Origin: Candidatus Thorarchaeota archaeon
Lineage (GTDB): Archaea > Asgardarchaeota > Thorarchaeia > Thorarchaeales > Thorarchaeaceae
Direction of reading: 5' to 3'
Length of the DNA stretch: 44,497 nucleotides
NCBI GenBank assembly: GCA_016840855.1
Contig: JAEORO010000198.1
Coordinates: 1-44,497 of the forward strand
Shown here: positions 24,597-33,349 of the stretch, in pieces
Layout of the letters: each line of letters opens with the position of its first letter
How positions within the stretch are numbered: the stretch's first letter is position 1
Position numbers and translations under genes: made by a program
The notes under the pieces: generated by a model
What the model saw: only the letters and a program-made list of their open reading frames with translations
What the model was told of the DNA's origin: nothing
Database searches by the model: none

Positions 24597-25829
24597 TCAG
24601 ATTTTGAGAACGGTTCGGGGCATTAGCCGTGCTACAATTTCACACATTTGGAGATCCAAAGTACGCCTCACAACCTCTCTCCCTCTATAGGTAAATTCAA
24701 GTTCACGCGGACTGGAAAAGATCTTTCTTGATTCATGACCTGTTGCAAGGTCAGTAATGTAATAGCGCGTTCCATTACTTGACTCAATAACCTGCTCGAT
24801 GCCAAGAATCGATTGAAATTTATATCCTCCACCATGAGGCAAAATATTGGCGTTCAATAATCTATGTTTGACATTATGTTTCTCTGCACGTTTTGTAAAT
24901 CCTAAGTGCTCTATAATCTCTTCATTGAAGTTTGGAAGACCTCGAACTAGATATGCTGGAAGATCAGCTCTAAGAGCTATTGGCAAAAGGCTGCTCTTGT
25001 CTTTACCCTGAATATCTTGACAACCGAGAAGATGTTCATTCATGTTCAGAAGTCCTTGGTGAATCGGATTGCATATCTCTGTAAACTCACCGAAAATTGC
25101 TTCAGCAGCCCTCAATCGTTTTTTCTTACTTAACTCACAAGCAAAGTCATTCAATCTTAGATACTCTGATGCATTGTCTTCCATGACAACCCATGTTTTT
25201 CCAAAAGGTGTATCAAACTCTTCAGCCATATTTCCTAGAATTGTACTCTTATGGCGATATAATCCAAAACCAAAACGTGTAGAATTATCTCCTTTCAGCT
25301 CAGGTACTGAACCATGGATTATGAATACATAGTTGAACTTCGAATCTGCAGTATTATCGACTGGTTTGTATCGAAACAGGTCAATGAAATGATTGCTTAC
25401 TGAGAAATCCCATTCAATCGAAACATTGTCAATTATTTCCTTTTCCGCGAGAACAGCACTAATGGATTCAATAAGAGCGTCCATGTCAGGTAATTCTTGT
25501 AAACCACCTACAAGCATTCCACATGCATTGGGCATCGAATCCAGAAACACTATCTTCTGTTTTCCATCTCCCCATGATAGTTTTCCCCCGTATCCAAGCC
25601 CACTTTGCCATCTTCTAAGATTGCGGGTCACAGTCGCGTCTGGCGCACTGATAAATGTGGCATTAGGTTCAAGACCAATTTGATACTGCACCCAGTGAAT
25701 TTTGCTTAATCCATACTTCATATTTGCTATGCATAATGCATTCGCAGAGTCGTGCAAACCACTTGAGAAGATATGCTTCTCTGCTCTCTTTAGCATCTGA
25801 CTTCTTGTCAAATCTTTGAAGTCCGTCAC
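24597..25829 (-). CDS. Hypothetical protein (410 aa), unknown family
   Basis: I do not recognise this soluble protein. It has no signal peptide or membrane span. Segments with a catalytic look are SGLGYGGKLSWGDGKQKIVF (about 75-95), IEWDFSVSNHFIDLFRY (about 138-154), FGFGLYRHKSTI (about 187-198), and HGGGYKFQSILG (about 340-351), with several conserved-looking His and Asp. The overall length and Gly/His-rich motifs suggest an enzyme. GTG at 25829 is preceded by GGAGAGG, a good ribosome binding site. It follows the HD-hydrolase gene by about 40 nt in the same direction, so they may be cotranscribed. Confidence 0.6.
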   Translation of the reverse strand: MTDFKDLTRSQMLKRAEKHIFSSGLHDSANALCIANMKYGLSKIHWVQYQIGLEPNATFISAPDATVTRNLRRWQSGLGYGGKLSWGDGKQKIVFLDSMPNACGMLVGGLQELPDMDALIESISAVLAEKEIIDNVSIEWDFSVSNHFIDLFRYKPVDNTADSKFNYVFIIHGSVPELKGDNSTRFGFGLYRHKSTILGNMAEEFDTPFGKTWVVMEDNASEYLRLNDFACELSKKKRLRAAEAIFGEFTEICNPIHQGLLNMNEHLLGCQDIQGKDKSSLLPIALRADLPAYLVRGLPNFNEEIIEHLGFTKRAEKHNVKHRLLNANILPHGGGYKFQSILGIEQVIESSNGTRYYITDLATGHESRKIFSSPRELEFTYRGREVVRRTLDLQMCEIVARLMPRTVLKI

Positions 25830-25869
25830 GATTTTCCTCTCCTTCAGAGTTTAATTAGATACTAGTATG

Positions 25870-26535
25870 CTATGTCTTCGATGAAGCCTGCACTAATCCT
25901 TCCTCATCGAATAAGTGTCTTATCGATGCCATTCGTGATTGTAATCTATCTTCAATAATTAGTAGAAATTCTAGGAGTTCGTGATGCAAATTATCTCCCA
26001 TTTTTCTACTATAATCAAAGTTTAATTTGGCATAGTCAAATTTTCGTTTTTCCATGTACTTGGTCAAGATGTTCTCTAAACTTCCGGTTTTCCCAACAAA
26101 TCCCCTCAAAAGTCCCATCAATCCAAGACGATCTAGTGTGTCTGCATCGTAGACAATTTTCTCCTCTGCAGTTTCTGGTGGTATCTTTGAAGTTGGAGTA
26201 TGTCTGATTACCACTCGAGCTACTGTATCACGAATCTTGGGTTTGACTTGTAATCCATCAAGATACTCCTCAGCTAGTGTGCCCCCAAGAAGTCCATGTA
26301 TGTGGTCGAATGCACGATTAGTCTTTCCAATGTCGTGTAATAACGCTCCAGCAAAGCAAATGAAGGGGTCCACTTTTTCTTCTATGTTCTTGGCAATCTC
26401 AATTGTGTAGCGACAGACTGTAAAGACATGAGAATAATCATGGCTGTCGCTAACTGCATGCGCATCCCTGACGAACTCCTGCATCTGAAGTAGCATCTTG
26501 AGCTCTTTTTCAGTTAATAACCGTGAGAAGACCAT
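25870..26535 (-). CDS. HD-domain metal-dependent phosphohydrolase
   Basis: The protein has about 221 residues and carries the HD metal site: SHDYSHV supplies the first His, LLHDIGK the HD doublet, VIRHTPTSK another His, and YDADTLDRLG the terminal Asp. This is the single-domain YedJ/metal-dependent hydrolase pattern, acting on phosphate esters such as nucleotides. The substrate is unknown. The frame opens with TTG at 26544; the ATG at 26535 is preferred because a TATTAT-type box lies about 24 nt upstream, as expected for a leaderless start. It lies upstream of the 410-residue unknown gene. Confidence 0.82.
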   Translation of the reverse strand: MVFSRLLTEKELKMLLQMQEFVRDAHAVSDSHDYSHVFTVCRYTIEIAKNIEEKVDPFICFAGALLHDIGKTNRAFDHIHGLLGGTLAEEYLDGLQVKPKIRDTVARVVIRHTPTSKIPPETAEEKIVYDADTLDRLGLMGLLRGFVGKTGSLENILTKYMEKRKFDYAKLNFDYSRKMGDNLHHELLEFLLIIEDRLQSRMASIRHLFDEEGLVQASSKT

Positions 26536-26631
26536 TTTACTCAAAACATTACTGATAATAAATGAGTTAAAGGCATCGCATGCAAATTGAGTGTGGCTAA
26601 GATAATTTATTTTGCTAATCGTTTGAGTCTA

Positions 26632-27486
26632 CTAGTCGTGTTTGATGAACGTACCTTCACGGTACTCACGGAATGCCAAATCTAATTCTTCCCTGTTGTT
26701 CATGACAATTGGTCCATACCACGCAATTGGCTCTCCAATAGGCATTCCTGAAATCAATAGGAATCGGAGTTGCTTGTCTTCTGATTGAGCAACTACTTCC
26801 TCTCCATCCTCAAAAAGCACCAAATGTTCTGATTTGATGAGCCTTTCTTTGTATTCATCAAAATATCCATCGCCCTCGAATACATATGCAAAGACTGTAT
26901 GTCCTTTCTTCACCAAGTGACTGAATTCTTTACCAGGTGGGACAATGACATCCATATATTCTGGATCTGTAACAATCTCACTTACTGGTCCGCAGGTGCC
27001 ATCTAGTCTTCCACAGATGATTCTGACCCTAGCACCTCCTTCTTTAACGACCTCCGGTATCTCTGATGATTTGATGTCTTGATACCTTGGGTGCATCATC
27101 TTGCTCGAACTTGGAAGATTGGCCCATAGCTGGAAACCCATCATAATCCCATTCGAACGATTTGGCATCTCTTGGTGGATGATTCCACTTCCAGCTGACA
27201 TCCATTGCACATCGCCTGATCCGATTGTGCCGCTATTTCCGAGGCTATCTTCGTGTTTTACCTGACCGTCAATCATGTAGGTTATTGTTTCAATTCCTCG
27301 GTGTGGGTGCCATGGAAAGCCCTTCATATAGTCATCTGGATTTTCTGAACCAAAATGGTCCAATAGTAAGAACGGATCCATGAGCTCTGTTTCATAGTAC
27401 CCAAAGACACGCTTTAAGCGGACGCCTGCTCCTTCTATTGTTGGCTTTGCTTTCAAGATTGTCTTGATTTTACGAACCTGTGGCAC
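26632..27486 (-). CDS. Pirin-family bicupin protein
   Basis: This 284-residue protein matches the pirin family across its length. The N-terminal cupin contains FPWHPHRGIETITYMIDGQV with the metal-binding His pair. It continues with HEDSLGNSGTIGSGDVQWM and SAGSGIIHQEMP (third and fourth ligands). The C-terminal cupin (about 165-270) is degenerate, as in known pirins. Pirins bind Fe and are reported as quercetinase or transcription cofactors; the role here is open. The GTG at 27486 has GGAG eight bases upstream. Confidence 0.88.
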   Translation of the reverse strand: MPQVRKIKTILKAKPTIEGAGVRLKRVFGYYETELMDPFLLLDHFGSENPDDYMKGFPWHPHRGIETITYMIDGQVKHEDSLGNSGTIGSGDVQWMSAGSGIIHQEMPNRSNGIMMGFQLWANLPSSSKMMHPRYQDIKSSEIPEVVKEGGARVRIICGRLDGTCGPVSEIVTDPEYMDVIVPPGKEFSHLVKKGHTVFAYVFEGDGYFDEYKERLIKSEHLVLFEDGEEVVAQSEDKQLRFLLISGMPIGEPIAWYGPIVMNNREELDLAFREYREGTFIKHD

Positions 27487-27594
27487 AGTCTTTTCTCCTT
27501 CGTTTCGTCAACTAGAATGATAGATAGTTCACTATATTGAATTTAAGCATTGTATCAGAGGCAAATGTTGAACAGAAGCACTCCTCCAATATCG

Positions 27595-28335
27595 CTATTT
27601 AGTTCCGAATAAAGATGAAATATGAATAGTCATCTGACCGAGAAGGTAGGTAATATTCACAGCATCTGTACCACTGAGAAAACTTGGATCCACTAGTATT
27701 TTGATTCCAAGAATGTAATCGGATATGAAAAACAACATGAAGCCTAGAATTAAGCTGATACTGAAAAATCGAGGACTTTGATCAAACCATTTCGTTATGC
27801 TGAAAACCAGTGATGATGTCAAGAAAATTCCATATCCGAACAGTCCAATACTGATGACCATATTACTTGGATTGTATAATGTGAAGTAGAATAGGATGAA
27901 AACTGCAACGATACTCACAATCCAAATAGCTAGATTTCTTGTTATCAGCCTTGGAGATTCACTCCTTAATAGCAGCGGCGAGCGGTCTCTTAATGCAAGG
28001 AGATAAACAACATGTCCCAAGGCGAAAAACAGTACACCATTAATCAGATTGTCTGCAGGAAGAATCGCAAATACCCCCGCCATTAGGAGGTCAGCTACAA
28101 AGCAAACTAGCATCGCAAAGAACATGATCAGCACAAAACGAGACCAATCAGCATTTGCTCTTTTGTCTATATAGTTGACCAGGGCGAGAACAACAACCAT
28201 TCCAGAACCTGCAAGTAAGATCCAATTTGGTGTTGACTCACCTACAATTATTATGAGAAGCGCAACTGCTGTTAGGATTACTAGAAGTATTAGAAACCTT
28301 AGGATACCAATCGGAGTTTTCAATGAACTTGACAT
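27595..28335 (-). CDS. YhhN-family membrane protein (lysoplasmalogenase-like)
   Basis: This 246-residue protein has about eight transmembrane spans. The conserved acidic and polar positions of the YhhN/TMEM86 family are visible as FVADLLMAGVFAILP, FFALGHVVYLLAL and, near the C-terminus, GFMLFFISDYILGIKI with LLGQM. Relatives hydrolyse the vinyl-ether bond of lysoplasmalogens. Whether that applies in an archaeal membrane is unclear, so a related lipid-hydrolase role is an inference. ATG at 28335 has GAGGTG eight bases upstream. Confidence 0.7.
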   Translation of the reverse strand: MSSSLKTPIGILRFLILLVILTAVALLIIIVGESTPNWILLAGSGMVVVLALVNYIDKRANADWSRFVLIMFFAMLVCFVADLLMAGVFAILPADNLINGVLFFALGHVVYLLALRDRSPLLLRSESPRLITRNLAIWIVSIVAVFILFYFTLYNPSNMVISIGLFGYGIFLTSSLVFSITKWFDQSPRFFSISLILGFMLFFISDYILGIKILVDPSFLSGTDAVNITYLLGQMTIHISSLFGTK

Positions 28336-28452
28336 TCGCTGCTCACCTCTTCAAGATATCCATAAAGTGAACTTCATGCAGATGTTAAAGATTCCGGATT
28401 CAATTCCTTTGCAAAAACCATCTTTATCAGGTAGATAGGTCTAGCAGGAAAT

Positions 28453-29022
28453 ATGTATGAAGGCAAACTCGTTCGTCTGCGTGCTCTTGAAAAATCTGAT
28501 TTAGATGATATTCTAAAGTTCTATAATACCCTAGAGCTTCGGCGACGAAAAGGTCCACCCATCGTACGGTCCAGGAAATATATGGAAGAGTGGCTTGACA
28601 GAGTTAGTGTTTGGGATCCTTGGCGTGATGGACAACTTGTCATGGCTATCGTCGATAAGAATTCAAGTGAATTTCTTGGAATAGCTCGACTTGAGGACAT
28701 TCTACTTCCTCACAAACGTGCAGAACTTGGTATTTCTATATACAACCCTGAAAAACGAGGAAAAGGATTTGGCACCGATGCTACGCTGGTTACGCTTTGG
28801 GTTGGATTCTACATTCTTGGATTGAACAGCATCTATCTTGATACCATGGAAGACAATGAATGGTCCATTCATGTGTACGAGAAGATAGGTTTCAAGAGAG
28901 TTGGTCTTTTACGAGAAACAGAATACATCGACGGTTCACATAAGGGACTTTTAATCATGGATATACTTCGAAAAGAGTTTCAGGAAAAATACTCCTCGAG
29001 TTCTATTATCAACTCAGACTAG
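28453..29022 (+). CDS. GNAT-family N-acetyltransferase (RimJ/RimL-like)
   Basis: This 189-residue protein has the RimJ/RimL layout. The first strand is KLVRLRALEKSDLDDILKFY, followed by SEFLGIARLEDI and the acetyl-CoA motif A ISIYNPEKRGKGFGTDATLV. The end is NEWSIHVYEKIGFKRVGLLR. Members acetylate protein N-termini, polyamines or small amines. The acceptor is unknown. The ATG at 28453 lies about 28 nt behind a CTTTATC box and has AGGA just upstream. Confidence 0.85.
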   Translation: MYEGKLVRLRALEKSDLDDILKFYNTLELRRRKGPPIVRSRKYMEEWLDRVSVWDPWRDGQLVMAIVDKNSSEFLGIARLEDILLPHKRAELGISIYNPEKRGKGFGTDATLVTLWVGFYILGLNSIYLDTMEDNEWSIHVYEKIGFKRVGLLRETEYIDGSHKGLLIMDILRKEFQEKYSSSSIINSD

Positions 29023-29152
29023 TTTCAGTTTGTTTCAATCAAGGACTAAATTCCGGTACATTCAAATCATTTCGACTCAAATGAAAACCTGCGCGAGGAG
29101 GTAGGTACAGATTAGTCCACCAAGTGATATTCCTTCAGATTTTGATTCACAA

Positions 29153-30718
29153 ATGTATCTTGATATTCTTCGAAATGATCCTCCCTTGAAACGTTATGTT
29201 TCAAGAGGAGATACTCCCGATGATGTTGATATCCCTGGACCCCATCAAGATGCAGACCGTGCGATCCTTCGAGTGGCAAGATTCACAATGAAAGACCACA
29301 CTCCCAGACTCCAACCAATACTTGGCGATGCTGGGATGGGGAAAACTCATCTCTTCTGGGCAATTAAAGAAAAGGAGTATCTTTTTGCAGCTGGGAATTT
29401 TCTCGTTGTATATGTTCCATCTCCACCATCTCCAGTTCGAATTCCCCTTCATCTTCACGCTTGCATTGTTGATGAAGCTGGAGATGAGCTATTCGAAGAA
29501 ACCGTTGATATGTTAATCACTAAGTTTGGAGGTGTTAGAGGAGTAACACACGAGATTTACGACTATACATATGCAATGGAACGGCTCCTTGTGGATTACC
29601 CGGGTATTTCTTCTGATGCTGTCAAGGCTTTACTACGTTACCGACTAGATCCCGCTTCAAGAGACCTTGCACGACGTTGGCTTCTGGGAGATGCTTTGAA
29701 CGAAGCTGAGCTCGAGCGATTAGGTGTTCGGACTATCCTCGAAGAAGATGACGTCACACTAGCGATGCTGAAGATTTTGACTGAGGGGTCAGAGAAGCCT
29801 ATTGTTATGTTCGTTGATGAGATGGAAGGTCCATTTAATGCATATGGAGAAGAAGCTGAACGTCACTTCCTAGAAGTATTGAAACGACTCTATAATGAAA
29901 CGAAAAATGTCGTGATTATTGCTTCTTGTTTGACTGATATTTGGGATAGAATATACTCTCTAGCTGACGGACCTACAAAATCCAGAATGGAGAGTCCTGT
30001 TCATCTAAAACCTTTCTCGAAAGATGATGTTTTTGCATTTGTAAAAGAAACTATGACTAATTACTGGCTACAACAAAACATTGAACCTCCCTCTGATCCA
30101 TTGTACCCATATACAGAGAATGATGTCACCGCAGCCTTTGATGTGAGCGAGGGAAATCCCCGAGAGGCGATTCGTCATTTAATTCCTCGCCTTGACGAGA
30201 TCCTATTTGACAAGAAAGAGCTTGAAATAATACCCCAAGAAGATTATGTTATCAAATTAACAGCAACAGTTGTTTTGAATTCGATTATAAAAGCTCTAAC
30301 TATAGCTGCAAAGCCACTTGGAATTGATGTTGAACTACAGGTTTCAGGAGCTGGAACACAGAAGCAAGAAGCAACAATTGTACAGTTGACGAGGGACAAC
30401 AAAACTCAATACATTGGCATCGATCTACCCAATGTAAAAGATTGGGATCGAAGTGGAGGCGTAGCTGCTTTCTATTCAGCAAATCGTCTCAAGAAAGTAT
30501 TAGATGTTAATGCTGTGAAAGCAACAATCATCGCAGTTCCTGCAGCGACAAAAGGAGCGAAGTTTGAAGCTCTCGCTGAAGAGATTGGAAGTAACATGCT
30601 AACACTCCGTTTTGATGAGGAAACTGCGACTTTATTCATTCGTGAATCCAATGAGGAAATTCTCCCTCATGGATATGCAGAACACTTCACTGGGCTCATT
30701 GATGGTTTGTTTGACTGA
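29153..30718 (+). CDS. AAA/ORC-type P-loop ATPase with C-terminal alpha/beta domain
   Basis: This 521-residue protein has Walker A GDAGMGKTH (58-66), Walker B IVMFVDEME (217-225) and a sensor-1-like VVIIASCLTD (about 253-262). An all-helical lid follows (about 280-365). The C-terminal 150 residues (about 370-521) form a separate alpha/beta domain (DVELQVSG, QYIGIDLPNV, KATIIAVPAA) that faintly resembles restriction-endonuclease-like or Rossmann domains; I cannot assign it. The ATG at 29153 has no ribosome binding site, but in-frame codons reach back to an ATT at 29111 eight bases after GAGGAGGT, which would add PPSDIPSDFDSQ. Its role may be DNA handling or signalling. Confidence 0.72.
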   Translation: MYLDILRNDPPLKRYVSRGDTPDDVDIPGPHQDADRAILRVARFTMKDHTPRLQPILGDAGMGKTHLFWAIKEKEYLFAAGNFLVVYVPSPPSPVRIPLHLHACIVDEAGDELFEETVDMLITKFGGVRGVTHEIYDYTYAMERLLVDYPGISSDAVKALLRYRLDPASRDLARRWLLGDALNEAELERLGVRTILEEDDVTLAMLKILTEGSEKPIVMFVDEMEGPFNAYGEEAERHFLEVLKRLYNETKNVVIIASCLTDIWDRIYSLADGPTKSRMESPVHLKPFSKDDVFAFVKETMTNYWLQQNIEPPSDPLYPYTENDVTAAFDVSEGNPREAIRHLIPRLDEILFDKKELEIIPQEDYVIKLTATVVLNSIIKALTIAAKPLGIDVELQVSGAGTQKQEATIVQLTRDNKTQYIGIDLPNVKDWDRSGGVAAFYSANRLKKVLDVNAVKATIIAVPAATKGAKFEALAEEIGSNMLTLRFDEETATLFIRESNEEILPHGYAEHFTGLIDGLFD

Positions 30719-30759
30719 TTAAATCCCCTTCTGAATAGCATTCTCATCAAGAAACTATG

Positions 30760-31329
30760 TTAATCTTCTTCAGATTTTATTTCACTTTGGTCCTCAATAC
30801 CTTGTTTGTCCTTCTTTGGTAACAATTCAGGTGCAACCAATAATAAAATGAGCAAGAATAGCACGACTGGTAATACTCCCGGTGTCTGCAAGAAAAGAGT
30901 AATGTTACCTATCCATGGGATATCAAACACTACAACTCCTACTATGTCATCATATGTTCGATAATCTGGATCTTGTGAATCATTGTTATCTCCCTGAGTA
31001 TAGTATCTGTATTCTCCATCAACGTATTCAATTAGAATAACTCTATGAACCACAGGCGCTGTTGAATGCCATTCAGCATTATACACAATCACATCTCCAA
31101 CATCGATGTCCTCGGGAGATTGGTGCTGAAGAACGAGTAAATAGCCTCGTTCCAAGGCTGGAACCATTGAATCGCTTGTCACGACAACCAAAGGTGTTGA
31201 TGTCCCCATCGCCACCATGAAAATGCCATATCCTCCAAGCGTAATTCCTACCATAAGTAAAATGAAGAAACCTGTTTTTCCATACTCGGGCCATTTGTCC
31301 CATTTCAATTTCTTGCGAATTGTTTCCAA
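30760..31329 (-). CDS. Signal peptidase I, archaeal/ER type (S26B)
   Basis: This 189-residue membrane peptidase removes signal peptides on the outer face. It has an N-terminal span (about 19-42), then the nucleophile motif SDSMVPALERG (Ser54). The catalytic His95 lies in PVVHRV, where bacterial enzymes carry Lys, and QGDNNDSQDPD at 112-122 is the usual box D/E. A second hydrophobic span (about 148-170) ends before an acidic tail. Secreted clients in this window include the DJ-1-like and DUF11-repeat proteins. The start is TTG at 31329; no upstream ATG is in frame near it. Confidence 0.9.
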   Translation of the reverse strand: METIRKKLKWDKWPEYGKTGFFILLMVGITLGGYGIFMVAMGTSTPLVVVTSDSMVPALERGYLLVLQHQSPEDIDVGDVIVYNAEWHSTAPVVHRVILIEYVDGEYRYYTQGDNNDSQDPDYRTYDDIVGVVVFDIPWIGNITLFLQTPGVLPVVLFLLILLLVAPELLPKKDKQGIEDQSEIKSEED

Positions 31330-31386
31330 TGTTCTCTCGCCTGATGAATTCTTGAAATTGTATGTTTAATAAAACTGACGACCTAT

Positions 31387-31881
31387 TCATGACCACCTTT
31401 TGGTAGCTGTTCCAATTAACCCTAGAACGTCAACAGCTTCACCTTTTAGATCTGGTTTCCAATTGCGAACATCCCGTACATGATCCGCTCCTGCTTCAGC
31501 AACTAGAAAACGCCCCAGAATTCTTAGATTTTTTTCATCCATCTCTGCTGCTTTCATAGCATCTCTTCCAGAGGGATATCCACCTTTTGGTGTTTCAGAA
31601 GTGGCATTAACATACCAGTAGTTTCTGATAATTCTTACAGCAATGATTCTTGCAGGACAATTCTGAATATTTTCTTCGAACAGGACCGTGTCTCCTGTAC
31701 GAATTTCACTACCTTCAGGCAGCTCTTCACCATCCATATCAAAGATTTTTTCGCAAAACTCGTATAATACCTTCTTTGCAGCTTTTCTGAGAATCTCAAG
31801 AGATGTGTCTACGATTATTCCCTCTTTAGAGTCTGTAGTATCACGGCGTTCGTCCATAGCGATACCATATTGGTTTCCCAC
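31387..31881 (-). CDS. Hypothetical protein (164 aa)
   Basis: I do not recognise this soluble protein. The N-terminal third is helical and acidic (SLEILRKAAKKVLYEFCEKI). The middle contains short strands (GDTVLFEEN, CPARIIAVRIIRNYWYVNAT), which suggests an OB- or PUA-like barrel. The start is GTG at 31881, and ATG at 31857 is an alternative; neither has a clear ribosome binding site. It shares direction with the signal peptidase gene 57 nt downstream. Confidence 0.55.
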   Translation of the reverse strand: MGNQYGIAMDERRDTTDSKEGIIVDTSLEILRKAAKKVLYEFCEKIFDMDGEELPEGSEIRTGDTVLFEENIQNCPARIIAVRIIRNYWYVNATSETPKGGYPSGRDAMKAAEMDEKNLRILGRFLVAEAGADHVRDVRNWKPDLKGEAVDVLGLIGTATKRWS

Positions 31882-31927
31882 AAGTTTAATCTTTGCCTAT
31901 GTGTAGAAAGCTATCTTCACCTTACTT

Positions 31928-31935
31928 CTTAAAAG
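31928..31935 (+). promoter_or_regulatory. TATA-like box of the MBL-rhodanese gene
   Basis: CTTAAAAG is centred 26-27 nt before the GTG at 31958. This is the spacing expected when transcription begins at the first base of the start codon, so the message is probably leaderless. No Shine-Dalgarno precedes the GTG. Confidence 0.45.
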
Positions 31936-31957
31936 ATAGTTATCTAGATTTGACATT

Positions 31958-33349
31958 GTGGCTTTTAAGATGAGGATACGAGTGGTAAAATCCGAAGGAC
32001 TTGCAGCACTCTCATATTTCGTGAGTTCAGGGAACGAAGCAATGGTTATTGATCCCCGTCGAGATTCTGACATCTACAAGCACCTTGCTAAAGAAAATGG
32101 AGCTGAAATCGTACATATCTTTGAAACTCATAGAAACGAAGATTATGTGACCGGTTCTCTAGAATTGAAGAGAATAGTTCCTGACGCTCGTGTCGGACAC
32201 TCAAATCAAACCAATTTTGATTATGGTGATGATAGACTAGCAGACAACGAGTCCTTCAATATCGGTAAAATGAGGGTAACATGCATTCAAACTCCAGGAC
32301 ATACAAACGACAGCATCTGCTATGCAGTTGCAGATCTCTCAGTTGGTGCTGAGCCAATAATTGCATTTACTGGTGATACATTGTTCGTCAATGAAGTTGG
32401 CAGAACAGACCTCGTCGATATCAAAAAACACCAGGAAATGTCCCTTAAGCTCTATGACAGCTTACACAATAAGCTTCTACGCATTGGAGATGGAGTCATT
32501 ATCTATCCTGGTCATGGTGCTGGATCTGTCTGCGGAGGCGATATTGGAGAGAGAGAGATTTCAACAATTGGTTTTGAGAAAGCAAATAATTCTTGGTTAA
32601 AGATGACTCAAGAAGAGTTTGTAACATCCAAGATACATCAACGCCTTACAAGAGCGCCATACTTCAAGCATTGTGAACGTTTGAATACAATTGGTCCTCC
32701 AATTTTGGCTGACTTGCCAAAACCAAAAGAGCTTGATGTAGAAGAATTAAGCAGACTACTGTTGGAAGATCGCCACAGAGCTATTGATACGCGTTCTTCC
32801 GACGAGTTTCTTCAAATGCATATACCAAATTCAATAAGTCTGAGCATATCAAACATGGGACGATTAGCAGGATTAGCTTTACGTCATCATCAAATGTTCT
32901 CTATCATCTTGAGGAATGACCATGATAATTTCTTATTGGCATCAGCTATGCTTCATCGTATTGGATTCGATAATATCGTTGGATACATAAAAAATGGTCT
33001 TGCACAATGGATTGCAAGTGGTCGTGAAACTGGCTGTATTGAGGACCTGTCCTTGGAGCAGTTTGGATTAAGGCAAACACGACGTGAAGTGAAAGTGATA
33101 GATGTTAGGGAATCACATGAGTTTGATGAAAAACACGTTGAAGACTCTCTTTCTATCCCTCTCACCAGACTTGAAGAGGATGGAAAGAATCTCAAGATTG
33201 ATGGTCCAATCACAACATTCTGCAACAGCGGTCATAGGAGTACAACCGCAGCTAGCATCCTGAAGCGTCAAGGTCATGAAAACATCACTGTAAGCCTAGA
33301 TGGAATGAAGGTCTGGAAATCTCATGATTTCCCTCTTGAAAAGGAATGA
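31958..33349 (+). CDS. Metallo-beta-lactamase-fold/rhodanese fusion (persulfide dioxygenase-like)
   Basis: This 463-residue protein has an N-terminal glyoxalase-II-type MBL domain (about 6-245). The metal motif reads HRNEDY at 58-63 instead of HxHxDH: the second His is Asn and the last His is Tyr. His58, His115 (TPGHT) and Asp140 (FTGDT) remain, matching the mononuclear-iron ligand set of ETHE1 persulfide dioxygenases. Two rhodanese domains follow. The first (about 265-355) lacks an active Cys; the second (about 370-463) has C422 in FCNSGHRST. Such proteins oxidise persulfides or shuttle sulfane sulfur. Its last codons overlap the start of the gamma-glutamyltransferase gene by 4 nt. Confidence 0.85.
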   Translation: MAFKMRIRVVKSEGLAALSYFVSSGNEAMVIDPRRDSDIYKHLAKENGAEIVHIFETHRNEDYVTGSLELKRIVPDARVGHSNQTNFDYGDDRLADNESFNIGKMRVTCIQTPGHTNDSICYAVADLSVGAEPIIAFTGDTLFVNEVGRTDLVDIKKHQEMSLKLYDSLHNKLLRIGDGVIIYPGHGAGSVCGGDIGEREISTIGFEKANNSWLKMTQEEFVTSKIHQRLTRAPYFKHCERLNTIGPPILADLPKPKELDVEELSRLLLEDRHRAIDTRSSDEFLQMHIPNSISLSISNMGRLAGLALRHHQMFSIILRNDHDNFLLASAMLHRIGFDNIVGYIKNGLAQWIASGRETGCIEDLSLEQFGLRQTRREVKVIDVRESHEFDEKHVEDSLSIPLTRLEEDGKNLKIDGPITTFCNSGHRSTTAASILKRQGHENITVSLDGMKVWKSHDFPLEKE

